NCBI RefSeq assembly: GCF_949628265.1
Contig: NC_088786.1
Coordinates: 40,321,681 to 40,385,680 of the forward strand
Source: Cloeon dipterum
Lineage: Eukaryota; Arthropoda; Insecta; Ephemeroptera; Baetidae
DNA length: 64,000 nt
Direction of reading: 5' to 3'
The translations under genes and the position numbers were made by a program. The first letter of the stretch is position 1. Every line of letters begins with the position of its first letter. Below the pieces are notes generated by a model. It did not search any database and was not told the origin of the DNA. It was given only the letters and a program-made list of their open reading frames with translations. Positions 23,133 to 35,200 of the stretch are shown one piece after another.

Positions 23133-24928
23133 TAGGTGACAATAATTATATTGCTTGTTAATAGATAGTGAAATTCCAAATTCAAAGCTCGAAAATGAAG
23201 GCGTTCCCAACTTTTCGGCATGTCAAAAATACCCGGAAATTGAATTCTATAATTGAAAGGTAGACTTAACTCTTGACTAGGTTGAGATATCACCTTGAAA
23301 TTTTCACTGACCAACCTAGTTTTCGATCCCGAAAATCTTTTGCATTTCTAAAAAATCGCAGGTCAAAGGTCAAGGTCACCTTTCGTGACCTTCTTTGAAA
23401 ATTCAAAACTATAGCATGATAGTCCTCTTCGATTTTTTTGGGTTAAAGACTGAAATGTAGCCTGTAAAATTTTGCACAAGCACACCAAGTTTCATAGATT
23501 CAATCGCAATAGTTTTTCTGCAATTCGAATTAAATAAATAAAAACCGGCTTAACGCCGCTCGGCCACGGCTGTCCTGTCAGCAGCGAGTTCGCCTCTTTT
23601 TCTTAGAGTATATTCATATATATATTTCGCATTTGCTTAGAACCACCAGGGTAGACCTATGAAGGTCGAAATCGACCTTCAGGGCCTGTCCCTGACGTGA
23701 CCCTGACATCAAAAAATTCGAAAATTTCCAATTTCATCGATTTTGGTGTCCTTTAATAGGTTTTCACCTCCGTAGAGCTCAAATATAAAGCAGAAACTAC
23801 CGAATGACATTCCTTAAACCGGTTCTTTAATAATTGTGATAGCTATTAATCCTGGCGTGATGTCACAAAATTATTAGAATTTTGAAATCTTTTATTTATG
23901 AATAAATACTTGTTTTGTACACATGAAGTTCATATTTCCTGTTGAAACTAGATAATCTTATTTTTACAATGTAAAAAATAATGACTATAAAATGCAATAA
24001 CAATTAGGCTACTGTTACAAATTAAAACTTTTTGTTCCCTAATTTTTTAAATACTCTTTGTTATTGGAATCAAATTTTTTTGCATTGCAACAACATCGTT
24101 AGTTTTCAGCACGAAATATAAACTTCAGGTCTGTATTTCTTCTTAAATTAAAGATTTCAAAATTTTAATAGTGTTTTGACATCACGCCAAGATTAATAGC
24201 TACCACAATTATATAAGGACCGGTTTCAGGAATGTCACTTGGTAGTTTCTGCTTTATATGTGAGCTCTGCATTGGGGAAAACCAACAAAAAGACACCAAG
24301 ATCGATGAAATTGGGAATTTTCGAATTTTTTGATGTCAGGGTCACGTCAGGGACAGGCCCTAAAGGTCGATTTCGACCTTCATAGGTCCACCTTAGGCCT
24401 CCTTGGTGTTTGTAAGCAAATTAAATGCGAAAAAATATATACTTTATGAGAGAGAGAGAGGCGAACTCGCTGCCCAAAGGCGATTATTATGCGAGCTCAA
24501 GCGGCCTCGAGCCGGTTTTTTAACATCCAATTCGAATTGCAGCAAAACAATCGCCGAAACAATAAAACTTGTAATGTAGTGCTTGTGCAGAATTTCAGGT
24601 GCTAAATTTCAGTCTTGAACCCCACAAAAAATTGAAGGGGGAAATCTATCCTTAATTTTGAATTTCCGAAAAAAGGTCGCAAAAGGAGACCTTGACCTTC
24701 GACCTACCATTTTTTTTTTGCAAATTGAAAAGTTGTTCAGAATCGAATACTAGATTGGGCAGTGAAAATTTCAAGGTGATAACATAACGCAGTAAAGAGT
24801 TACAGTTTAGAATTTGATTTTGGGGGAATTTTAAAATACTGAAATAAATAGGGAATTCCCGAACTTCAAACTTGGAATTTATCCATTTAGGAAGAAGTAC
24901 TTTTAGCAAATATAATTAATTGTCACCT
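23133..24928. mobile_element. Nested long-TIR element inside E copy 2
   Basis: Copy of the element at 14775-16570, at the fixed 8,358-bp offset, so it was already inside E when E was duplicated. Confidence 0.7.
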
Positions 24929-27034
24929 AACAATTTCAACTTTCAAAACAAAAAGTTGCGAGAAATCGTCCTCCAAATTCCCGGAGAACTGCTCTCAATC
25001 AAAATTAGTTTTTCTTGATGATGGGTTATTTTTCTAAGATTTCAAATATTTTTAACGTTCATAACGCAAAATATTTTGGTTTAATCATGCTCAGATCTTA
25101 TTGAATTTTAAACTTTTAAATTTCAAATCATTTTTTAATTTTCGCAGAAAATAATTCAATCTAGCAATTTTTGCAACCTGCTCTTTGACTGTCAAATATT
25201 GTCATCTCATTATTAATAACAAGGCTTAAATTAAATAAGGGGCAACAACAAAATACGAAAAATGGAATTCCAAAAAGAAAAAATATTAAAATATATCAGA
25301 GGGCATACTTGTCTTGCGCCCTTCAGGCTGGTTTATCTCAAACTCACCTCCGCTTGCACGAAAGACCTCTCTGTGATCCAAAGAACTGCAGCGATTTCAT
25401 ATGTTCCTCTCCAACCCATATCCCATCATCAAGCTCTTGGGTGAACAGTACGCTTTTAATGTTCTAATGAAGCTGCCCAGCTGTTCTGTGACAAAATTAA
25501 AAGCTTTAATTTATTTTTCATGATTTATAGCAGAATTTTTCGAGACTCACACTTTTCGCCAAACTCACATTACCCGCTTGGATATTGATTCTTCCCATCA
25601 GAGCGAGAAGTATGTGAGTGATAGGAAAAGCGTGAGTCATCCCATCAATTTAAAGCAATGATAATTGGAAAATAGTAAGTTACTACATAATCAATTCGTA
25701 TAATATGTATGTACTCGTAAAAATGAAATGGATAAAATCGCACCTTGCGTGGATGTTGAACAGCTGCGTGTAGTCCGAACGATACTTTGGCACCTAATAA
25801 AGGTTTAAGGACGAAGGCCGATACGCTTTTCCAAGATAAATTAGCAGAAAATCAACAGAATTCACGACAAACATAAACACCCGACCGGCGAGCTCGCCAT
25901 TTGTTATGCTCCGTCGCGAACAGGTGATGAGCGGTGTTGCCACGCATGCCCGGCAGAAACTTGGCGCGAAAGTTTAGCCGGCTGATAATGATGAAGTTTA
26001 TTCGGCCGCCGAACGCATTCGGCAGTGAGAGGGTTAATTTTATCAATTAATCATGACATGAAGAGTTGTCTGGAGGCAAATTTAATGTAAATATCTGGAT
26101 TTTTTCGTGGTGGAAAGTTGTGGCTGGGTCCACCGCGAGGTGGATCCTCCTAGAATGATCTCTCTTCAATTTTCGCTCTTTATACCCACTTTTATCGTCA
26201 TTTTCGGTATCCAAGTTACAAATAGAATAGCTCTAAGCAATATTAATTAACTTCGCGTGACTTTTACGTTAGAAAATTCAACTTCTAAAACGGTGGACGC
26301 ATCCCCCGGGATTCCCCCGGTGGATCCACGGAGAATGGCACCTGGGGTTTACCCTTCAAACTGAAGATGCTAGCAAAATGTCTGGTTGTGAAACTTTCAG
26401 TCGTCCTGTGCTGGTCAAGATAGGGAAGAGCAGCCCAAACTTGGTCTGCTCCAATTTCTTCTATCCTTTCCATTGCTCTCTCAAACACTAGTTTGCGCAT
26501 GGGAGGAGCTAAAATTTGATAAATATTAACATAAATCTCAAACAAAATGCTATTTTATAATACAAATTTTCTTCTTAATAAGCTCTTCGTAGCCTCCAAT
26601 ATTTTCAACGATTGTGTTGATCGCCGACTCTTGCAGGGAAAGAAGAGCAGGGATGAATCTCAGGGAGTCGTGTCCACTCATCTGGAAAAATAAATAGCAT
26701 TAGGTTTGCCAGCTGATTGAATCAGATAATTCACGAATATATAAACCAATATTTTTGGTTTGCTTATAATTTACGCTCCTTCCAAATTCTGTGTGCTTAA
26801 TCATTTCCATACAAACACAAATCGATGGGATCATTGGGTCAAAGGAGCTGCAGGGTTTGTGAAAATTTTAATGTTTAGCTTTCAGTCGTTTGAATCGAGC
26901 ACGGTGTGATTGAAGTCGTGAAGATTTTGATTGATTCTGCCTTTATTTGACGGTATGTGACCCCAACTGAACGTTTGCAGTAATCTCTGAAGCTTAATTG
27001 AGTTAATTACATCAAGATAAATTAAAATCTCACC

Positions 27035-28310
27035 TTGAATTTCGATGAAATCGAGATATTTGAAGTCAGATCAGTGAAGACGCACGCGACTCTTCAATAG
27101 CGAGAGGAGATGTAAACAAACACACCTTCTAGTTACGGCTTGTTCAGCACGGTGGCGCTTGTGAGCATGGGAGCTAGGGTTGCCAGCTGATAGGTCCTTA
27201 AAATCTGAATTTTCTAAGTGTTTTATTCCCAAAACGGGCATTTTCCTGTCAAATCTGGGGAATTAATTTAATTTGAGCTCATCTTCACGCTTTCCGTGCT
27301 CCAAATCCTGATGGTTAAAAAATACTTTTGCTTTACTTTTCACATGTGGCAACCCCCAGCTGATGTTTGGTTCGCCGGAGTAATTTTCACTTGTTTTCCT
27401 GAGCAAGTGCGGGAAAATATAAACTTATCAAGAAGCCCATCCATTTGCACTTCCTCAAACCCAAAATGTCTCCTCAATTTACGAGTGGAAGTTCTTAATA
27501 TCACGGAGATTGATCAAAATCTCGTTTTTATTCTTTTCGCCTGTAAATTGCCCGTTTGATAACAAGGTTTAATGTTTTGGCAGCTTTTTTAATTATTTGA
27601 AGAATATGGCGAGAGAGATAGAAACGTAAAACAAAATTGGCTTGAGATATTTCCCATGAAAATACCATCAACAAATTGAATATATTGTTATTTTTTTAAT
27701 AAAACAGCTGATTTGCCCAGAAATTGGTTAATCAACCGTTAGATGGCACATGAGGCCAATTGAAATGTAAAAAAGGGCGCGGAAATGAAGTTAATTAGGT
27801 TTCCTCAGCTCACTTTCGACACTTTCTTATTGGTCGCCGGACTATCTCCTGATTGGTCTTCTTTATTTCGACGCCATATTGACTTCTGACCGGCGGAATA
27901 ACCCCCACAGATCACAACCCGGGCCCCTGGTAGGAATTTACACTGCGCCGAAGGTTTTAATTTGGTTCACGCATGCGCAGTAAAATTTGTCAGCATTCCT
28001 GTGTGATTAAGAAGCGATCTGAACATACTGCGCATGCTTAAGATGCGCAAAAGCTTACTGCGCAGCTTTAAACTGGGCATATATTTAAACAACTGTAAAA
28101 AGGTCAACTAAAGCACCTTGAAAGCTACCAATTTTTTTGACGGCATATTAACTTCTGACCGGCAAGAACCAGCACAGATCACAACCCGTGCCTTGATGGA
28201 AATTTTGAGTGCGCAGAAGGTTTGAATTTGGGTCACTCATGCGCATTTACAAGTTTCAGTCTCTTTGGGAGATGAAGAAGTTATCTGAACATAATGCGCA
28301 TGCAAAACAT
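27035..28310. promoter_or_regulatory. Upstream block of LRR-B with GCGCATGC repeats
   Basis: The presumed promoter region on the minus-strand side of LRR-B. It contains GTAAACAAAC-CTTCTAGTTACGGCTTGTT (27115-27150), which recurs upstream of LRR-C at 30965-31005. It also holds two copies of a repeat with TTCTGACCGGC, GATCACAACCCG and GCGCATGC motifs (about 27880-28080 and 28135-28310). No coding exon seen. Regulatory function is inferred from position and conservation only. Confidence 0.4.
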
Positions 28311-28615
28311 AAAATCTATAACATTATATTATTCACACCGATACACACTCAAAAAAATTTTTTTGCACCTGAAATAAAGGGTAAGAACGAGTCATTCCAA
28401 ATAAAAAAAACATTTAGGAGGAAATTAGTATTTTTTATACAATTTAGCCCTTGTATAGGCTGTACAAGTTTTCAAGCTATATTTCTACGCAACTCTGAAT
28501 ACTCTCGGCTGGAAAAATTTGTTGCCTAACCTAATTCGAACCTTATTAGATTCGAAATATCCTCTATAAGACGTCATTTATTTGCGAAAATTAAATTATT
28601 TCTGTTGCCGCAATT

Positions 28616-30903
28616 TCAATTATAGTTATTATTACATTGGCATCCGGAATGAAAAGTATAGTATTTTTTATAACGCTGATCGAGACGAAAACACTTCTCA
28701 ATCAAGCTAGTAATGCATGAGGGAGAAACCACATCATCAGCTTCGCTAATCAATCTGTTCAAGTGATTTTCATTCGGATCGTGATCTTTGAAATCTACGA
28801 TCTCAAATTCTCGAACGTTGGTCAAAATCTCGCCACTTTCTATTCGATTGTAAAGTGCCTCTTTGTCACCCAGCTCAAATATGCAATGGAAGGACTTGAT
28901 TACAACTTTTTGAAGAAGTGGCGCTGAAAGAATGCTGTTGAGTGTGATGGGGATCATTTCACTGTGAATTAGAAGAAAATAAGAATCAGATTTCTATAAA
29001 TCAGTTAAAATCATATTACCGCTGCTTGCAGTAGAATTCTTTCAGCTTTCCGAAAGAGTTTATCGGCTCGTCATCATCAGCAACATACGAATCTTCTAAA
29101 TAGAGGAACTCCAAGCATTTGCAGTGTTCAAAAATGTGTTTGAACGTGGTTTTTGATTCATGTGGAATTTGATAGAGGGAAAGGTGTTTCAAATGTTCTC
29201 CAACTTTTCTCAGGATTGGCTGCACCTTTACTTCCCAATCATGCTTAATTTTCTGCGAATCCAAAATATATTTAACAGCCTATATAACAGATATAAAATT
29301 TAAATACCTTCAAATGTGTTAACTCTGGAATTGAGTCAAGGAAATCCAAATCAAGAACACAGAATTTGAGATAAGCTTTCCGGAAGTGATCAACAGCGTC
29401 GGTTTTCTTGAAAATAATGCCAATCTTTTTTGCATAATTCCTGTTATAAGCGTACTCTTGGTGGTCGAATGTTGAGTCGAAAGTCTCCAGGGTCATCTTC
29501 ATAGATTTTTGATCAACGTCAGCCGAAATTCTATCTGCCTTGATTTCCTGCAAATTTTCTATCTCCTCGCAGATGCTCGCAAATCCCGAAAATTTTAATT
29601 TAGCACCCGCGAACGAAATATGCGTCAAATTTTTCATTTGGCAAATCAGATCAGTGGCACTTGTCTCGAGCTGCAGGCTTTTGTATATGTAGCTTTTTGT
29701 ATGGAGCGAAAAGTCCCGTATCTGCAGTTTTTTCAGATTAGGCGCACATTGACCAAGGTACCGCAGAACCTGACAAAGAGAAACAAAATAAAATCAAATC
29801 AGTGCTACATTTTCACTCATTTCCTTTTACTTCTTCTATTGAGACTCGATAACCCTGTTCTACAGTCTGCCCAGATTTCTCCTTTAATTTTAAAAGAAAT
29901 TCCACTTCTATAGTCGAAAAACGTTCAGCTCTCCTGTGCGGCTCAAGATATGTACAAAGTTCCCATACTCGTTTGTTTCCATACTTTCTTCTATTATCCA
30001 TCACTGCGTCGAACAAATTTTTCCGGAATGGTGGAGCTAAAATTCAAATAATTAAATTAATTCATTGTGCTCTCTCTAATTGACGTTCGTTTCTTACAAA
30101 CTTTCTTCTTGAGGAGCCCCTTGTAGCGAAGGATGTTGTTCAAAATTGTTTTGAATGCCAGATTTTCCAGAGATGAGGGGCCCAACCTCAGCATGGTGTT
30201 GCGTAACCTCATCTCGTTGAGTGAACGTATGATTGCATCCATGTCAAACTCTTCACTCATCTGAAATTAGATTAAAATTTTATGTCTACTTCCGCTGTGA
30301 TTTGAGATTCAATCCTGCTGCTGTGCATTCTGCTTCTAGAATATTTTCTTTAGACGTTCTGAAATCCAAAATCATTCCAGCCATTCATTGTAGGTGTTGC
30401 GAGAAAGAAAGAAATAATAAAGAATTCTAAAAATTACTCAAAATTCTTTATTATTTCATTCTATCTCGCAACATATTCTGGTGTCAGGTATTTGTGACAA
30501 CAATCCTTTTTTCCCCAGTCGTAGCAGATAAAATTCCTCATTCCTCAGCCGAAGAATGGAATCGCAACCAGGGCAACAACCCCACATCTTATGTACAATA
30601 GAAACATCGGAATATATTTTTTATTTAAAAAAATAAGTGGTTTTCACGATTCTACGGTGAATGGCTTAACCAATTTAGGTTTTGAGCTCAAAGACAAAGA
30701 TTGAGTCTGAAATCGCAGCGGAAGGTGGCCTGAAATTAAACGGAGTCCGCTGCTTTCGGTTCGTTTGTGCGTGCATATTTAAAAGTGCGAAGATTTTGAT
30801 TCAATCGGGTGATATTTGACGCCACGGAAACCCGGCTACTCGTTTTAAGTAATCCCATAAGAAAAACGGAGATAATTATATCAAGTTTAAATATGAACTC
30901 ACC
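28616..30903 (-). CDS. LRR-C: leucine-rich-repeat-like protein, 469 aa
   Basis: Untranslated exon ending at about 30903, then coding exons 30098-30260 (ATG at 30258-30260, directly after a splice acceptor), 29831-30036, 29308-29769, 29020-29252 and 28616-28961. All junctions are GT-AG and the phases give 469 aa. The third and fourth coding exons hold repeated leucine-rich units (NLKKLQIRD-, LTHISFAGAKLKFSGFASI-type). The N-terminal 120 residues are charged and helical. I do not see a convincing F-box. No signal peptide or membrane segment, so probably intracellular. It is the intact member of a three-gene local family with LRR-A and LRR-B. Function unknown. Confidence 0.8.
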
Positions 30904-32289
30904 TTCAATTCAGTTGAAGTCAAGGACAGAGCAGTTGAACACCCTTTGATTGCAATAAGGGGACATATAAACAAACCTCTTTCTAGTTCTATTTACGGCT
31001 TGTTGGCGCTGGCGAGCACGGGAGCTAGGGATGTCAGCTGATTGGTCTCTATTATGGTTGCATCCCAACCCGTAGACTCTGCTGGCTTACCAAAAATAAT
31101 CCCCGCGTAGTAAATGTATATATAGTTTTTTAATGAATTCCTAAACACGCGGAAATCGTTAATCCTTCTCAAAATCAAATTTTAGCAAACTTCTATCAAC
31201 AAGCTAAACGCAAAATGGTAGAAAAGGTATTTAGAATTAATCTGAACATGATTAAATATTTAAATAATTTGCAACGGTTTAACTGTAGACAGGTTTTTAA
31301 TATTGGAAATAGAGGTTCGCAAGTTTTTTCCACTAAATTCTCATCGAGGCCCAAGCTGTGATCTTTTTGTTAGATCTTGCCAGTCAGAAGTCAAGCTGGC
31401 GTCAAAGTATTGGAGGCTTTCAATGTGATTTAATTAATTTTTTAATAGTAGATTAAATATACGACCATATTTAACCTGCGCATTAAACTTTTGCGCGTAT
31501 TGAGCATGCGCAATATGTTCAGATTGCTTCTTCATTTCTCAGGGAGTCTGAAACTTATCACTGCGCATGCGTGACCCAAATCAAAGCCTTCTGCGCAGTC
31601 GTAATTCCCACTGGGGGCCAGGTTGCGATCTGTATTGGTTCCCGCCGGTCAGAAGTCGATATGGCGTCGAAATAATGGAGGCCAATCAGGAGAAAGTCCA
31701 GCGACCAATCAGAAGCGTCGAAAAAGAGGCGTGCCGACCGAATAATCTAATTCCCGCGTATTTTGTTACATTTCCATTGGTCTGATGTGCCATCTAACGG
31801 TCGATTCACCAATGTAGAAGGATGGAAAATTCAGCGCTTTTCGTACATCCTTGTTCCAAATCAAAATCGTTGCAATTGGAAATTCGGGAAATACTTTAGG
31901 TGCATAATACAGACAAGCGCGTGTTTTGGCAACCCTGGGCTATTATATTTGGTTTGAAAAGTTCACAACTTGCAACAGCTGATGGATTTTTTATCTCTTT
32001 TTTGTTTTAAAATCCACTTTTTTTATCAAAATTCAATTCAGACCTGTGAGATTGTAGCAAAGAGAGCACATTTCCCCTCGCGCCAAAAATGATGCGCGAA
32101 TCAACAGAGGCGGAGCCAGGCAGTGCGTCGAAGGGGGGGCGTAACCTGTTCTCAGACGTAAACAAAACAAGCTACACGTGAGTTTACTGCGCTCTCACGC
32201 CGGGGCAACAAATCTTTAGTTGTTTTAACCTGACTTCTCGCGAATAAACCCAAAAACATCGGCTCTGCAGGTATTTTGACCCTCAAAGA
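30904..32289. other. Intergenic block between LRR-C and TTC27
   Basis: This divergent intergenic block must contain the promoters of LRR-C (minus) and TTC27 (plus). At 30965-31055 it repeats sequence found upstream of LRR-B. At 31470-31700 it holds an inverted copy of the GCGCATGC / TTCTGACCGGC repeat. The last 200 bp before TTC27 are GC-richer. No gene found. Confidence 0.45.
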
Positions 32290-35200
32290 ATGGCAGAATT
32301 CGCCTCGTACGCAGCTCTGATCGAGAATTCCGAGCCGGACAACGCAGACTCGGGACTGAAAATTGAAATAAATGGAGCTGCTGACGGTAAAGCTTTGTTT
32401 TCATTTAGAAAATATTAATAAATTAATTCAGGAGACCTGTGGTTCGTGGAGTACCTGAAAAACAACGCAAGCAAGGAGCTGCTGCAGAGCGAAAAGTGCA
32501 AAGAAATATTAAATTCCATCCTTTTCGAGGAAGGTCGCAGCGTCCAGGCGGTCGTCACGAGCTTTTTCTGCCAAAAATTAGTGAAAGAAAACACTCTACA
32601 AAAGTATCCTTCAATTTAAAACATTAATATAACTTTTTATCAATTATTTTTCTGATTTTCAGCGAGCTGGAGGTTCTCGCGATCGGAATCGCTGCCGTCC
32701 GGTACTTCATCGAGCTGAACTGGACCGGTCCGAAGGTTTCGGACGCCGAAGACGCGTGGCTTCATGACCGAAAATCGGAAATCCGGTCCGAGATGGAGCT
32801 GGACGCGGAAAACCTCAGCCCTCTGGTCGAGGGAACGCAGTGGCTGCTCGTCGCCCGGGCAATTCTGCTCCTTAACACAGAAAATTTCCAATTCCTCAAG
32901 GTCCGTCATTTAAAAAACCTATTTTAAATTAATAAATTAAAAATGAATCAGGTATTTTCGCACTGGTGGGGCGTGCGCTCCTTGTACGCGCACCAAAGCG
33001 TGCTGGAAGACCTCTCGACGCAGCTGCACTCGACCCTGGAGCAGCTGACGGCCTCCCTGGCCGCCTCTGCGCCCTGGCTGGCCGCCTGCCACGATCTCGA
33101 ACCTGAATCCAAAACGGTCCTCGAAGAAATCTTTCCGGAGCTGAAGAATGCGGATCTGAGGGAGATGCGAACCTTGTTTTGGGTGGAGGTCGCGCAGCTG
33201 CGACTCCTCTACGGACAGGTCCACCGGGCCAGGCTCTGTCTCGAGCAGGCCCTCGACGCTGGACACTTCCAGATGTCCCTCGCAGGTGTGTGTTTCTTTT
33301 AATGTCATTTTTAATTTTTTTTTTCCAAAAAATCGTTATTTTTTTTTCAAACTGTCTCTACATCTTACAGATTTTTTAAAAATTAATCTGTTATATTTTA
33401 GTTATCTCAAAAAGAGAATAATTTATGTAAATTATAGCGATTTTGGTGCAAATCTCTAGTTAAAATTTTACAAATTATAACTGGCCATAATTAAATATCA
33501 GATTTAATAATATAATCAGGGGCGGGCCGCGGTGGAAATTGGATTATTAAGACGCAGAATTTCATGTTGAGTCTGAAAACCTTTGGGTTTTCACTCTACG
33601 ACCCATAGAAGCCGAGTTATTAATTTTTTAAGTCTAAAAACGCGATTTGTGACATTTCCAACTTTTTATTTTGGGGCCCAGGCTGGGCCCTATGGGCCTA
33701 ACGGCGCCGATTTTGGTACCATTCGATGCCCCTTTGTAAGGCGCGTTCGCCCGCGTGTGGTTTTTCAAAATTTGACCAGTTTCTGAATTTTTACGATTTT
33801 TTCCCCGATGATTTTTCAAAAAAGTCAAAATTCTTAAAAAAATGGTTTTATTTTTATTAAAATTCGCCCGATCATCTGATTGTAAACCACGCCCCTTCAT
33901 CAGATAGGTCTTTAATTGGGCTTTTACCTGAGATACCTTAGTGACCTTTTTCAGGGTACCCCGACCTGAGATCCGTTCCCAAGCTGGTTTTTCATGATTT
34001 TTTCCCTACTTTCAAAGTACATTTGGCGTTACTCGGTGGTGATTTTTCACCCTTACCAGTCACCGACCTTCCTCAGGTCGTGCGACCTGAGAAACATTTT
34101 TGCGATTTTTCAGGCGCCGTTTCTTGTTTAATTTCATCATTTTCCTCAAGTTGTATTTTAATTTAAGGTGCCCTGGGTAAAAGGACGCATTTCCAGGAGA
34201 AAGAGGTGGCGCAGCTGACGTTGAAAATCGAGAAGAACTCTTTTTTCGAGGGGAACACCAACAGCGTCGGTCTGCCTACAGATGCCAAGGAAATTCTTCC
34301 CACGGTATGTTCCTAAATTTTATATTTTCTTCAAGTTTGGAATATTTTTTGATAGGATTTGAGGCTGGACGACGACCTGAGGCTGCCCCAGATCCACTTC
34401 AGTGTCGAGAACGAGGGCAGATTCCCCAAATTGACTCCTGTCGAACAGTGTGTCGTCTTGGCCTCTTAGTATGTGTTATTTTATTTTAAAAAAATATTAA
34501 ATAAATAAAATTTCAGCTTTCACGTGGTGAAGTCGCAACCAAAAGACGCACTCGCTGAAGAAGAAGTGATGCCTTATTTAAATGCAAGTGTTATAATTTT
34601 ATATTACACTTAAATATAATTTAAAAATAAAATTCTCAGTGCGTGCTGTCGAATCCGCTAATCTGGTCGGTGCAGTTGACGGCCCTGCTGGCGCGCAGCA
34701 AACTCGAAGGCTCCAGCCGACGCACCATCGAGCGCTCCATGACCCAAGCTCAGGTATTTCTCTCTCAAAAATCCAGAGTTAACCTTTTAAAACAAAATAT
34801 TTTGTCTTGCAGCTGCTGGCCGACAGCATTTTCAAGAAGCTGCCGGCCGCGGCCGTCCGAGCGCAGTATCTCTTCGCATCTCGCCTTCCTCCCCACTGGA
34901 AGATTCAGGTTTTTATTTAATAAATTGTAAGCAGGTTAGGAGCTGTTTATTTATTTCTGTTCTGTAGGCGGAGTTGGCGAATCTGCTCATCAGTTTGGGC
35001 GCCGTCAACAGTGCGCTGGAGATTTTCCTCCGGCTGCAGCAGTGGGACGACGTCGTCGCCTGCTACCATTTGTTGGAATTGCGCCATAAGGTTTGTCATC
35101 TGCTCCACTACTGTCAATCGCTCAAATTAGCACGAATTATGCCATTTTAATTGCTGAAAATTACCAAAAAATCATTAGAAACGGATCTCAGGTCGCGGGG

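Larger units (their letters stand above)
20653..26347. mobile_element. Element E, copy 2 (5,695 bp, TIR)
   Basis: Same length, orientation and ends as copy 1 at a constant offset of 8,358 bp. All open frames compared between the copies translate identically and I saw no substitution in the parts checked. The left flank is ATC, the right flank TTT. The constant offset across the element excludes net indels between the copies. Confidence 0.85.
11055..27034 (-). pseudogene. LRR-B: leucine-rich-repeat-like gene split by the E-M-E insertion
   Basis: Exons from the 5' side: untranslated exon ending at 27034, 26564-26681 (ATG at 26679-26681, directly after a splice acceptor), 26348-26508 continuing at 12254-12294, 11735-12193, 11427-11674 and 11055-11367 (TAG at 11055-11057). 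Every phase matches intact paralog LRR-C. Removing everything between 12292 and 26348 plus one 2-bp duplication (TT) restores a continuous frame of 445 aa, against 469 in LRR-C. No other stop or frameshift was seen. The middle exon encodes repeated leucine-rich units (NLRQLEIQ-, LTQLYING-type). The break lies inside the second coding exon, so this allele should give no full protein. Family function unknown; lineage-specific LRR proteins are often adaptors or recognition factors, but nothing here proves that. Confidence 0.75.

Noticed and set aside
12292-26350. 3-bp target duplication TTT for the array
   Set aside because: Removing three bases puts the two halves of the LRR-B exon out of frame. 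Removing two gives a frame and residues that fit LRR-C. A 1-base indel could also explain it, so this is a preference, not proof.
29831-30260. F-box at the N-terminus of the LRR family
   Set aside because: Length and position would suit, but the conserved F-box residues are not visible in any of the three paralogs.
32640-33308. Minus-strand open frames of 89 and 123 aa
   Set aside because: They lie antisense to TTC27 exons 3 and 4 and are shadows of the GC-rich coding strand.
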